Assembly: GCA_018883485.1 (NCBI GenBank)
Contig: VEQB01000195.1
Location: 1 to 5,002, forward strand
Reading direction: 5' to 3'
Origin: Bacteroidota bacterium
GTDB lineage: Bacteria > Bacteroidota > Bacteroidia > UKL13-3
DNA: 5,002 nucleotides
Position 1 is the stretch's first letter. Every line of letters begins with the position of its first letter. The notes under the pieces were generated by a model. It had not been told where the DNA came from. It worked only from the letters and a program-made list of their open reading frames with translations, and searched no databases. This document shows positions 1 to 5,002 of this stretch, one piece after another. The position numbers and the translations under genes are program-made.

Positions 1-111
1 ATGGTTGATTCAACGCTAGTTGACCGTGCTGCACAGCTTGCCAAAACTGATCTATTAACCGACATGGTCGGTGAATTTCCAGAGTTACAAGGAGCTATAC
101 AACATTACTAG
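1..111 (+). CDS. glyS: Glycyl-tRNA synthetase beta subunit, internal fragment ending in a premature stop
   Basis: Frame 1 is open from the window edge to a TAG at 109-111 and encodes 36 residues. They contain AKTDLLTDMVGEFPELQG (residues 14-31), which I recognise as the conserved helix of the HD-type region in the beta subunit of the alpha2beta2 bacterial glycyl-tRNA synthetase, which charges tRNA-Gly in the cytoplasm. The family usually continues with a segment like GVMGRYYA. Here it reads GAIQHY and then stops where the second Tyr is expected. By comparison with the roughly 690-aa E. coli protein, close to 300 C-terminal residues (rest of the HD region and the anticodon-binding part) are missing. 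The ATG at position 1 is probably an internal Met, since the motif lies mid-protein in full-length GlyS. Bacteroidota normally use a single-chain GlyRS, so this gene is out of place beside its neighbours; the wording of the motif suggests a proteobacterial source. The family call is strong. Whether the fragment is a pseudogene, a transfer remnant or a chimeric assembly end is inference. Confidence 0.8.
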   Translation: MVDSTLVDRAAQLAKTDLLTDMVGEFPELQGAIQHY

Positions 112-692
112 TGGTTTTTAGAGCTAGACTAATTTTCTTTCTTTTAGTTTATTTTCTTTCCTTTTCAAGCAAATCACAAGTTATTGATACCGCATTTGTA
201 GGTTCAGAAAGAAACTATGGCACTATTGGCGCCCCAAATTCTAGCTATATTTGGGGCGTTGACAATGCTTTTATAGTAAGTGATCCTAGTTTAGCCAATA
301 TAAAAGTACAATGGAATGAACCTTTTGGGTTAAGGCCAATTTGGGTAATGGAAACCAACGAAATTGGTTGCTATTCGGATACCATTAAGGCTTTTGTTTA
401 CATAAAAGAGTTGGATACACTTTATCTCCCTAATGCCTTTACTCCAGATGGCGATGGTTTAAATGATATTTTTATTCCCCTTGTTTCTGATAAAAATATA
501 AGTAGTTACCAATTTAGGGTTTATAACCGTTGGGGCGTATTGGTTTTTGAGAGTAATTCCATTAAGCAAGGATGGGATGGCAACTACTTTGGCACATCAT
601 GGGAATCGGGACTATATACTTGGTATATACAGGTTGAGAAAAACTTTGGAGAAAGCTGGTATAATAAAGGTGTGGTAAAAATTATCCGATAA
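111..692 (+). CDS. Small secreted protein with Ig/PKD-like domain and T9SS type B sorting domain
   Basis: This 193-aa protein is a minimal type IX secretion cargo. Residues 1-23 form a signal peptide: basic start (R4, R6), hydrophobic core of Ile/Phe/Leu/Val, and a probable cleavage near SKSQ. Residues about 24-98 resemble the Ig/PKD-like repeats of gliding-motility-associated proteins: YIWGVD, then KVQWNEP and WVMETNEIGC, like the common pattern VQW...V.ETN..GC. Residues about 103-193 are a complete type B C-terminal sorting domain with LPNAFTPDGDGLNDIF (106-121), VYNRWGVLVF, WDGNYFGTSWESGLYTW and a final KIIR. The expected role is Sec export, then T9SS transport across the outer membrane to the surface or medium; the ligand is unknown. 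The only usable start upstream of the signal peptide is GTG at 111, which overlaps the preceding TAG by one base (TAGTG). AAGGAG at 89-94 is about 16 nt upstream, inside the glyS fragment, and is probably fortuitous. Because the start sits on the suspected junction, the native start codon or first residues may differ. Confidence 0.85.
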   Translation: MVFRARLIFFLLVYFLSFSSKSQVIDTAFVGSERNYGTIGAPNSSYIWGVDNAFIVSDPSLANIKVQWNEPFGLRPIWVMETNEIGCYSDTIKAFVYIKELDTLYLPNAFTPDGDGLNDIFIPLVSDKNISSYQFRVYNRWGVLVFESNSIKQGWDGNYFGTSWESGLYTWYIQVEKNFGESWYNKGVVKIIR

Positions 693-722
693 GTAGGATT
701 AATTATTTAACATTTCCTTAAT

Positions 723-751
723 ATTGTAAACAGTTAGTTTTACGAAGTTTG
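723..751 (+). promoter_or_regulatory. Possible Bacteroidota sigma-A promoter for the 868-aa protein gene
   Basis: The element ATTG (723-726), a 17-bp spacer and GAAGTTTG (744-751) resemble the Bacteroidota consensus TTTG-N17-23-TAnnTTTG with one mismatch in each box. It would start transcription near 756-758 and leave a leader of about 15-17 nt before the ATG at 773. The gap between the two secreted-protein genes is only 80 bp, so read-through from the upstream gene is equally possible. The call is tentative. Confidence 0.35.
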
Positions 752-772
752 TCCATTCATAAATCCCGCTAA

Positions 773-3379
773 ATGAAGTTTTTCATAGTTCTTGTATTTT
801 TGTTTTCCGGCTTTTTTGCTATAAGCCAACCTTGCGGAACAGGTTTTGGCAGTTCTTTACCCACCCCAAGTAAATGTTTTGAAATTGTATCTATTTTGGT
901 AGATGCCTGCGACGGCAGTAATGAAGGCCAAAATGAAATGGTGCGCCTTAAAGTTGGTTCAAGCCCTTTATTGGTTAGTGGTTTTTCTGTACCGGCATTT
1001 GTAATTGGTAATGTAAATTGGGGAAGTGGTTCTAGCAATCCTTGGAGAAATTTCTGCGATTTTAATGCTACCTCATTAGCCAAAATAAATACCATTAACA
1101 ATAGCATTATAGCGGCTGGCAGATGTGGAAGATTAATTCCTTTAAACAATAACCAAAATATACCCGCCAATGCCGAATTGTTAATTATTACCAGTACAGC
1201 TTTTAATCCAACGGCACAAAGCTTTGCCAACTTAATGGATACACTTTATGTGGTTTTGCAATGCAGTGGCAATACGGCTGGGCATTTTGCCAATTATGGC
1301 ACCTCCTCTACCCGTCGTTTAATTTTAAATCATACTTCTTGCAGTGATACGGTTATTTACAATAGAGTTTCTTTGTTAATGCAAGACCAAACCGCAGGAG
1401 CCGAAGATGGCGGAGCTGTTAATTTTACGTATGCAGGTGTGCCAAGTTATGTTAACAATGGTTGTGCTATTCCCATTACACCAATTACTTATGATGCAGG
1501 AACAGCTAATGCAAATTATTGCCCTAATGCAACCGTAAACTTATTGGGTACAGTAACTGGAACTACCTGTTATTATTGGCAAGCAAAAAATAAAGCACAA
1601 GGTAATTTTAATGATACAAGCATACTTAACCCTGTATTTACTATTAACAGCAATACTAGTGGTAATGTAACTTTGTACCTTAGAATAAATAACCAGTGTG
1701 GTACTGCAAGAGATTCTGTTAGCTTTAACGTAGGTAATGCTGCAGGCGCTATAAACGCAGGCAATGATACCATTTTATGCGCTGGCACTTCTTTAGTGTT
1801 GAACCCACCTTCAACTTTAAATGGCACTATAACTTGGTCGAGCACCGGTACTGGCACCTTTTCCAATAGTGGAATCAGCAATCCAACCTATACCCCTGGA
1901 GCAACCGAAGTAGGAAATACCAAGCTTATGGTTAGTGCTGTGGGCAGTTGCGGTGCAGCCTACGATACCATTGCCCTCAATTATATTCAAAGACCAAATC
2001 CTAATTTTGCCATTCCTTCTGGCACAATTTGCAGAGGTTCTTCCTCATTTTTGTTGTTACCTCAAAACAGTGGAGGAACATTTTCTGGCGCGCATTTAAG
2101 TGGTAATTCATTTAACCCTTCTGTAGCAGGTAACTTTCCAATTAAATATCTAATTGCCAATAGCGGTTGTGCAGATTCTAGCACACAAACCATTGTGGTT
2201 ACAGATAAAGCAAATCCAAGTTTTACCATACCCAGTGGTACTCTTTGCGCTGGCAATGCCCCTATTCTTTTAATTCCTGCGACCTCAGGTGGTATTTTTT
2301 CTGGTGCTGGTGTAGTAGGCAATACCTTCAATCCTGCTGCTGGTGGCGATTATCCTGTTAAATATGTGGTTGGAAACGGTGGCTGTTTAGATTCTTCAAT
2401 TCAAATTATAAATGTATTTCCTAAACCAATACCATCTTTTTCTCCCTCTTTGAACCGAGTTTGCGAGCAATCTTCAGTAATTATGCTTAACCCTTTAATT
2501 ACAGGTGGCGCATTTTCTGGAAGCCCTTATGTTAATGGAAATAGTTTTGACCCTAAATTAGCTGGAAATTACAACATAGTTTACACCATTACAGAAAAGG
2601 GCTGCACAGATTCATCTAAGCAAGATATTATTGTTGATCCAATTCCTGATCCAAAGTTTAGTATTGATGACACATTATTTTGTTCTGGAGATGCGCCAGT
2701 TAGTTTTACAGCAGCTGAAACAGGAGGTGTTTTTTCTGGAACCAATGTGGCAGGCAATCAGTTTTTCCCTAGCATTCCTGGCGTTTCAATAGTTAAGCAC
2801 CGCATACAAAAAGGCGTTTGTGCAGATTCGGCTGAAATCATCCTAAGAGTAATAGAAACACCAACAGCCAGTTTTGGGTATTCTCCAATACAGCCTATTG
2901 CCAATGAAGCTGTTCAATTTACCTTTACTGGCTCCAATACTATCACAGATTATTTATGGGAATTTGGCAACCCTGTTTTAGGAAACTCAACGCTACAAAA
3001 TCCAAAATTTGCCTTTCCAAAAGCTTCTCTATTTCTGGTAAAACTAAGTGTTTTTAATGAAATTTGTACAGCAGAAATTGAAACAGAACTTGAAATAAAT
3101 GAAGCAGACACACTTATTATACCCAATGTTTTTACGCCTAACAAAGATGGCATAAACGATATGTTTGGTGCTGTTGGGTACGGAATTAAAACCTATAATT
3201 TGCTTATTTATAACAGATGGGGTGAGCAATTATTTAACACCAATAACTTTGATATAAAATGGGATGGCCAATACAATGGCGTAGCGTGTGCCGAGGGAGT
3301 TTACTTTTTTATAATTGATGCAGTTTCTAATTCGGGGCGCGATTATAACTTTAATGGCACCTTGCAGCTTTTAAGGTAA
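773..3379 (+). CDS. Large modular T9SS type B secreted/surface protein with Ig-like repeats and PKD domain
   Basis: This 868-aa protein starts with a signal peptide (M1 to about S18, with a Phe/Leu/Val core and cleavage near AIS|Q). Residues about 33-235 form an N-terminal domain opening with CFEIVSILVDACDG and EGQNEMVRLKVG. I have seen this pattern at the N-terminus of other gliding-motility-associated proteins; it may be lamin-tail-like, but that is tentative. Two Ig-like domains follow: about 238-321, and about 327-406 (INAGNDTILCAGTSLVL, then TWSSTGTGTFS). Four tandem repeats of about 72 aa cover 408-696. Residues about 697-777 are a PKD domain (DYLWEFG, then NPKFAFPKASLFLVKLSV). Residues about 780-868 are a type B sorting domain (IPNVFTPNKDGINDMF, YNRWGEQLF, WDGQYNG, EGVYFF, ending LQLLR). 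The likely role is T9SS-exported surface or released adhesin-like protein; no enzymatic motif is visible. ATG 773 is the only start in front of the signal peptide. There is no Shine-Dalgarno sequence upstream (CATTCATAAATCCCGCTAA), which is normal for Bacteroidota. It follows a smaller cargo gene after 80 bp with a related C-terminal domain. Confidence 0.9.
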   Translation: MKFFIVLVFLFSGFFAISQPCGTGFGSSLPTPSKCFEIVSILVDACDGSNEGQNEMVRLKVGSSPLLVSGFSVPAFVIGNVNWGSGSSNPWRNFCDFNATSLAKINTINNSIIAAGRCGRLIPLNNNQNIPANAELLIITSTAFNPTAQSFANLMDTLYVVLQCSGNTAGHFANYGTSSTRRLILNHTSCSDTVIYNRVSLLMQDQTAGAEDGGAVNFTYAGVPSYVNNGCAIPITPITYDAGTANANYCPNATVNLLGTVTGTTCYYWQAKNKAQGNFNDTSILNPVFTINSNTSGNVTLYLRINNQCGTARDSVSFNVGNAAGAINAGNDTILCAGTSLVLNPPSTLNGTITWSSTGTGTFSNSGISNPTYTPGATEVGNTKLMVSAVGSCGAAYDTIALNYIQRPNPNFAIPSGTICRGSSSFLLLPQNSGGTFSGAHLSGNSFNPSVAGNFPIKYLIANSGCADSSTQTIVVTDKANPSFTIPSGTLCAGNAPILLIPATSGGIFSGAGVVGNTFNPAAGGDYPVKYVVGNGGCLDSSIQIINVFPKPIPSFSPSLNRVCEQSSVIMLNPLITGGAFSGSPYVNGNSFDPKLAGNYNIVYTITEKGCTDSSKQDIIVDPIPDPKFSIDDTLFCSGDAPVSFTAAETGGVFSGTNVAGNQFFPSIPGVSIVKHRIQKGVCADSAEIILRVIETPTASFGYSPIQPIANEAVQFTFTGSNTITDYLWEFGNPVLGNSTLQNPKFAFPKASLFLVKLSVFNEICTAEIETELEINEADTLIIPNVFTPNKDGINDMFGAVGYGIKTYNLLIYNRWGEQLFNTNNFDIKWDGQYNGVACAEGVYFFIIDAVSNSGRDYNFNGTLQLLR
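1994..2860 (+). repeat. Four tandem ~72-aa Ig-like repeats with one Cys pair each (within the 868-aa protein)
   Basis: The repeats cover residues 408-478, 480-550, 552-623 and 624-696. Each follows the pattern P.P.F.I..G..C, then GG.FSG, GN.F.P, then a strand like YPVKY and GC.DSS. The cysteines lie at 420/466, 492/538, 564/611 and 637/683, a spacing of 46-47 residues, which suits one intradomain disulfide bridging a beta sandwich. Units 1 and 2 are the most alike (NFAIPSGTIC and SFTIPSGTLC). Unit 4 is the most diverged (SFTAAETGGVFSG, and GVCADS in place of GC.DSS). The units have diverged at DNA level, so this is an old duplication in a protein and not a DNA repeat prone to slippage. They resemble Bacteroidota Ig-like surface-protein repeats; the ligand is unknown. 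Confidence 0.8.
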
Positions 3380-3383
3380 AATT

Positions 3384-3400
3384 AAAAAGTATTCCTTTTT
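3384..3400 (+). terminator. Weak AT-rich hairpin after the large T9SS gene, possible terminator
   Basis: AAAAAG (3384-3389) and CTTTTT (3395-3400) can pair across a 5-nt loop just after the TAA at 3377-3379. The right arm supplies the T run. The stem has a single G-C pair, so it would be unstable. It is the only candidate terminator before the rpsA promoter. Confidence 0.25.
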
Positions 3401-3413
3401 GAACCTAAAAACA

Positions 3414-3444
3414 TTTGCATGTCAATAATTTAGCCGTATATTTG
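3414..3444 (+). promoter_or_regulatory. Bacteroidota-type promoter of rpsA
   Basis: TTTG at 3414-3417, a 19-bp spacer and TATATTTG at 3437-3444 match the Bacteroidota primary sigma factor consensus (TTTG at -33, TAnnTTTG at -7) exactly. Transcription would begin near 3449-3452, giving a short leader of roughly 25-28 nt that contains little beyond the ribosome binding site. It lies in the 97-bp gap after the upstream stop codon, so rpsA has its own expression signal. Confidence 0.8.
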
Positions 3445-3460
3445 CCCGCTTTTATTAGCG

Positions 3461-3467
3461 AAAGGAG
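3461..3467 (+). promoter_or_regulatory. Strong Shine-Dalgarno sequence that fixes the TTG start of rpsA
   Basis: AAAGGAG is followed by 9 nt and then TTG at 3477-3479. An in-frame TAG at 3456-3458 rules out any start further upstream. The next ATG in frame, at 3534, has no purine-rich sequence at a useful distance. The neighbouring 868-aa gene has no such motif. Confidence 0.8.
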
Positions 3468-3476
3468 ATTATTTTA

Positions 3477-5002
3477 TTGTCAAACATCATTAACCAAAAC
3501 ACACCAACACCAGATCAAGATTTTGATTGGAGTATGGACAAAGCCGGATTTGGCGGCTACTCGCAAGAGGAACACCAAACGTTAGCCTCTCTTTATGAGA
3601 ATACCTTAAATGCCTTCAACGAGAAGGAAATTGTAAAAGGTACTGTAGTAGGTTTTACCGAAAAAGAAGTGGTATTAAACATTGGATTTAAATCTGATGG
3701 TTTAATTGCCCGCACCGAGTTCCGCGATATGCCGGATCTTAAAATTGGCGATACTGTAGAAGTATTGCTTGAAACCAAAGAAGACCCTAATGGTCAGCTA
3801 ATTCTTAGCCGTAAAAAAGCAATGAGTGAGCGCGCTTGGGAACACATTCTTGAAGCCCACGACAATGACGTGGTTGTGAATGGTCTTGTTAAAACCCGCA
3901 CCAAAGGTGGTTTAGTGGTAGATGTTTTTGGCATCGACACTTTCCTTCCAGGATCACAAATCGACACTAAGCCTATTAAGGATTACGATGTGTACGTAGG
4001 CCAAACCATGCCTTTTAAAGTGGTTAAAGTAAATCATGCCTTTAAAAATGTAGTTATCTCGCACAAGGTATTGATTGAAGAAGATATTGAAAAACAAAAA
4101 TCTGATATCCTATCTAAATTAGAAAAAGGACAAGTATTAGAAGGAACTGTGAAAAACATGACTTCTTTTGGTGTGTTCATTGATTTGGGTGGTGTTGATG
4201 GTTTATTGCATATCACAGATATTTCTTGGGGACGTATCAACCATCCAGAAGAAGTACTCCAAATGGATCAAAAAATCAATGTGGTGGTACTCGACTTTGA
4301 TGATGAGAAGAAACGTATTTCATTAGGTTTAAAACAATTGGGTGCACATCCTTGGGATTCTTTAGCAGAAAACTTAATTGTTGGTGCTAAAGTTACTGGT
4401 AAGATTGTAAACATCGCTGATTACGGTGCATTCTTAGAAATAGCCCCTGGTGTTGAAGGCTTAATCCACGTAAGCGAAATGAGTTGGAGCCAACATTTAC
4501 GTAGCCCTCAAGATTTCTTGAAAATGGGTGACGAAATGGAAGCTGTTATCTTAACATTAGACAAAGACGAGCGTAAAATGTCTTTAGGTGTTAAACAATT
4601 GAAAGCTGATCCTTGGGTTGCTATCCAAGACAGATACCCAGTTGGTTCACGCCATAAAGGTGTTGTGCGTAACATGACCAACTATGGTTTATTTGTAGAA
4701 CTTGAAGAAGGTGTTGACGGATTGGTTCACGTTTCTGATTTGAGCTGGACTAAGAAAATCAAACATCCAAATGAGTTTGTAAAAGTTAACCAAGAATTAG
4801 ACGTATTGGTATTAGAAGTTGACCTAGAAAACCGTCGTTTGAGCTTAGGCCACAAACAATTAGACGAAAATCCTTGGGAAGCATTCGAAACCTTATTCTC
4901 TGTTGGTTCAGAACACGAAGGTACTATCCTTAAAATCGAAGATAAGAGTGCTATCGTTGCTCTTCCTTACGGTGTTGAAGGTTATGCTCCAGTGAAGCAG
5001 TT
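3477..5002 (+). CDS. rpsA: 30S ribosomal protein S1 (bS1), 3' end cut by the window
   Basis: The frame is open from TTG 3477 to the window edge: 508 residues plus two bases. bS1 binds mRNA on the small ribosomal subunit through OB-fold S1 domains. I see domain 1 at about 51-117 (VKGTVVGFTEKEVVLNIG), domain 2 at 132-198 (VNGLVKTRTKGGLVVDV), domain 3 at 218-289 (EGTVKNMTSFGVFIDLG, GVDGLLHITDISW), domain 4 at 303-376 (GKIVNIADYGAFLEI, GVEGLIHVSEMSW), domain 5 at 389-462 (GVVRNMTNYGLFVEL, GVDGLVHVSDLSW) and the start of domain 6 at 476 (EGTILKIEDKSAIVALPYG). Domains 3-5 are canonical; 1 and 2 are diverged, as is usual for the ribosome-binding half. Each of domains 3-5 ends in a similar helix linker (LGLKQL, LGVKQL, LGHKQL, then a PW motif). 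Against the usual Bacteroidota length of about 600 aa, roughly 80-100 residues lie beyond the window. The TTG start restores an N-terminus with QDFDW, as in other Bacteroidota S1 proteins; starting at ATG 3534 would lose 19 residues, including it. Confidence 0.95.
   Translation, partial: MSNIINQNTPTPDQDFDWSMDKAGFGGYSQEEHQTLASLYENTLNAFNEKEIVKGTVVGFTEKEVVLNIGFKSDGLIARTEFRDMPDLKIGDTVEVLLETKEDPNGQLILSRKKAMSERAWEHILEAHDNDVVVNGLVKTRTKGGLVVDVFGIDTFLPGSQIDTKPIKDYDVYVGQTMPFKVVKVNHAFKNVVISHKVLIEEDIEKQKSDILSKLEKGQVLEGTVKNMTSFGVFIDLGGVDGLLHITDISWGRINHPEEVLQMDQKINVVVLDFDDEKKRISLGLKQLGAHPWDSLAENLIVGAKVTGKIVNIADYGAFLEIAPGVEGLIHVSEMSWSQHLRSPQDFLKMGDEMEAVILTLDKDERKMSLGVKQLKADPWVAIQDRYPVGSRHKGVVRNMTNYGLFVELEEGVDGLVHVSDLSWTKKIKHPNEFVKVNQELDVLVLEVDLENRRLSLGHKQLDENPWEAFETLFSVGSEHEGTILKIEDKSAIVALPYGVEGYAPVKQ

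Noticed and set aside
107..112. ACTAGT palindrome as proof of a cloning or restriction joint
   Set aside because: A single 6-bp site can occur by chance and this is probably shotgun-derived sequence. It is kept only as a side note to the junction finding.
681..691. TTATC-C-GATAA inverted repeat at the end of the small T9SS gene
   Set aside because: The 5-bp stem with a 1-nt loop cannot form a hairpin, and the bases are the final codons and the stop.
773..840. Lipoprotein signal peptide for the 868-aa protein because of Cys21
   Set aside because: The residues before Cys21 are ISQP, which do not form a lipobox. A standard signal peptide cut before Gln19 fits better.
769..1230. 153-aa open frame on the minus strand opposite the start of the 868-aa gene
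   Set aside because: It lies wholly over a well-supported gene and has no recognisable domain. Its hydrophobic stretch arises from the complement of the Ala/Asn/Ile-rich coding sequence.
1573..1881. Minus-strand open frame of 102 aa, with similar ones at 2062-2331, 2950-3153 and 3044-3229
   Set aside because: All are inside the 868-aa gene and show no family motif or start signals. They follow from the low stop frequency opposite Thr/Gly/Ser-rich repeats.
3593..4240. Minus-strand open frames at 3593-3778 and 4034-4240 opposite rpsA
   Set aside because: Shadows of the conserved S1 coding sequence, with no independent support.
4140..4900. Similar DNA segments inside rpsA as possible recombination repeats
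   Set aside because: They are the ordinary homologous S1 domains 3-5, diverged at nucleotide level and explained by the protein family.
1..5002. CRISPR array, tRNA, rRNA, insertion sequence or defence system
   Set aside because: I saw no regularly spaced direct repeats, cloverleaf, rRNA-like block, transposase motif or nuclease/toxin motif in any frame. The window is explained by two T9SS cargo genes, rpsA and the glyS fragment.

Overview
The window looks like a Bacteroidota chromosome segment, AT-rich, with a short foreign-looking stretch at its left edge. Three things point to Bacteroidota. Two consecutive genes encode secreted proteins ending in the gliding-motility / type IX secretion (T9SS) type B C-terminal domain (cores PNAFTPDGDGLND and PNVFTPNKDGIND). 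The ribosomal protein S1 gene has a perfect Bacteroidota-type promoter (TTTG-N19-TATATTTG). S1 itself has a Bacteroidota-like N-terminus (DFDW). The genus cannot be fixed from this sequence; an environmental Flavobacteriales-, Chitinophagales- or Sphingobacteriales-like lineage would fit.

Layout, all on the + strand: (1) 1-111, the tail of an interrupted glycyl-tRNA synthetase beta subunit (GlyS) reading frame, whose stop falls inside a conserved family motif. (2) 111-692, a 193-aa minimal T9SS cargo protein: signal peptide, one Ig/PKD-like domain, type B sorting domain. (3) 773-3379, an 868-aa modular T9SS surface or secreted protein: signal peptide, Cys-containing N-terminal domain, two Ig-like domains, four ~72-aa Cys-pair repeats, a PKD domain and a type B sorting domain. 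(4) 3477 to beyond the window end, rpsA (S1) with five complete S1 domains and a truncated sixth. It starts at TTG behind a strong Shine-Dalgarno sequence and its own promoter. The gaps (693-772 and 3380-3476) are short and hold the putative promoters and one weak hairpin.

The two T9SS cargo genes probably belong to the same export route and form a small paralogous pair. rpsA is an unrelated housekeeping gene with separate expression signals. No new multi-gene system is visible. The points most worth checking are the GlyS/T9SS junction near position 110, which is more likely an assembly or ligation chimera or a recombination scar than biology, and the strong SD plus TTG start of rpsA in a phylum that seldom uses SD-led initiation.
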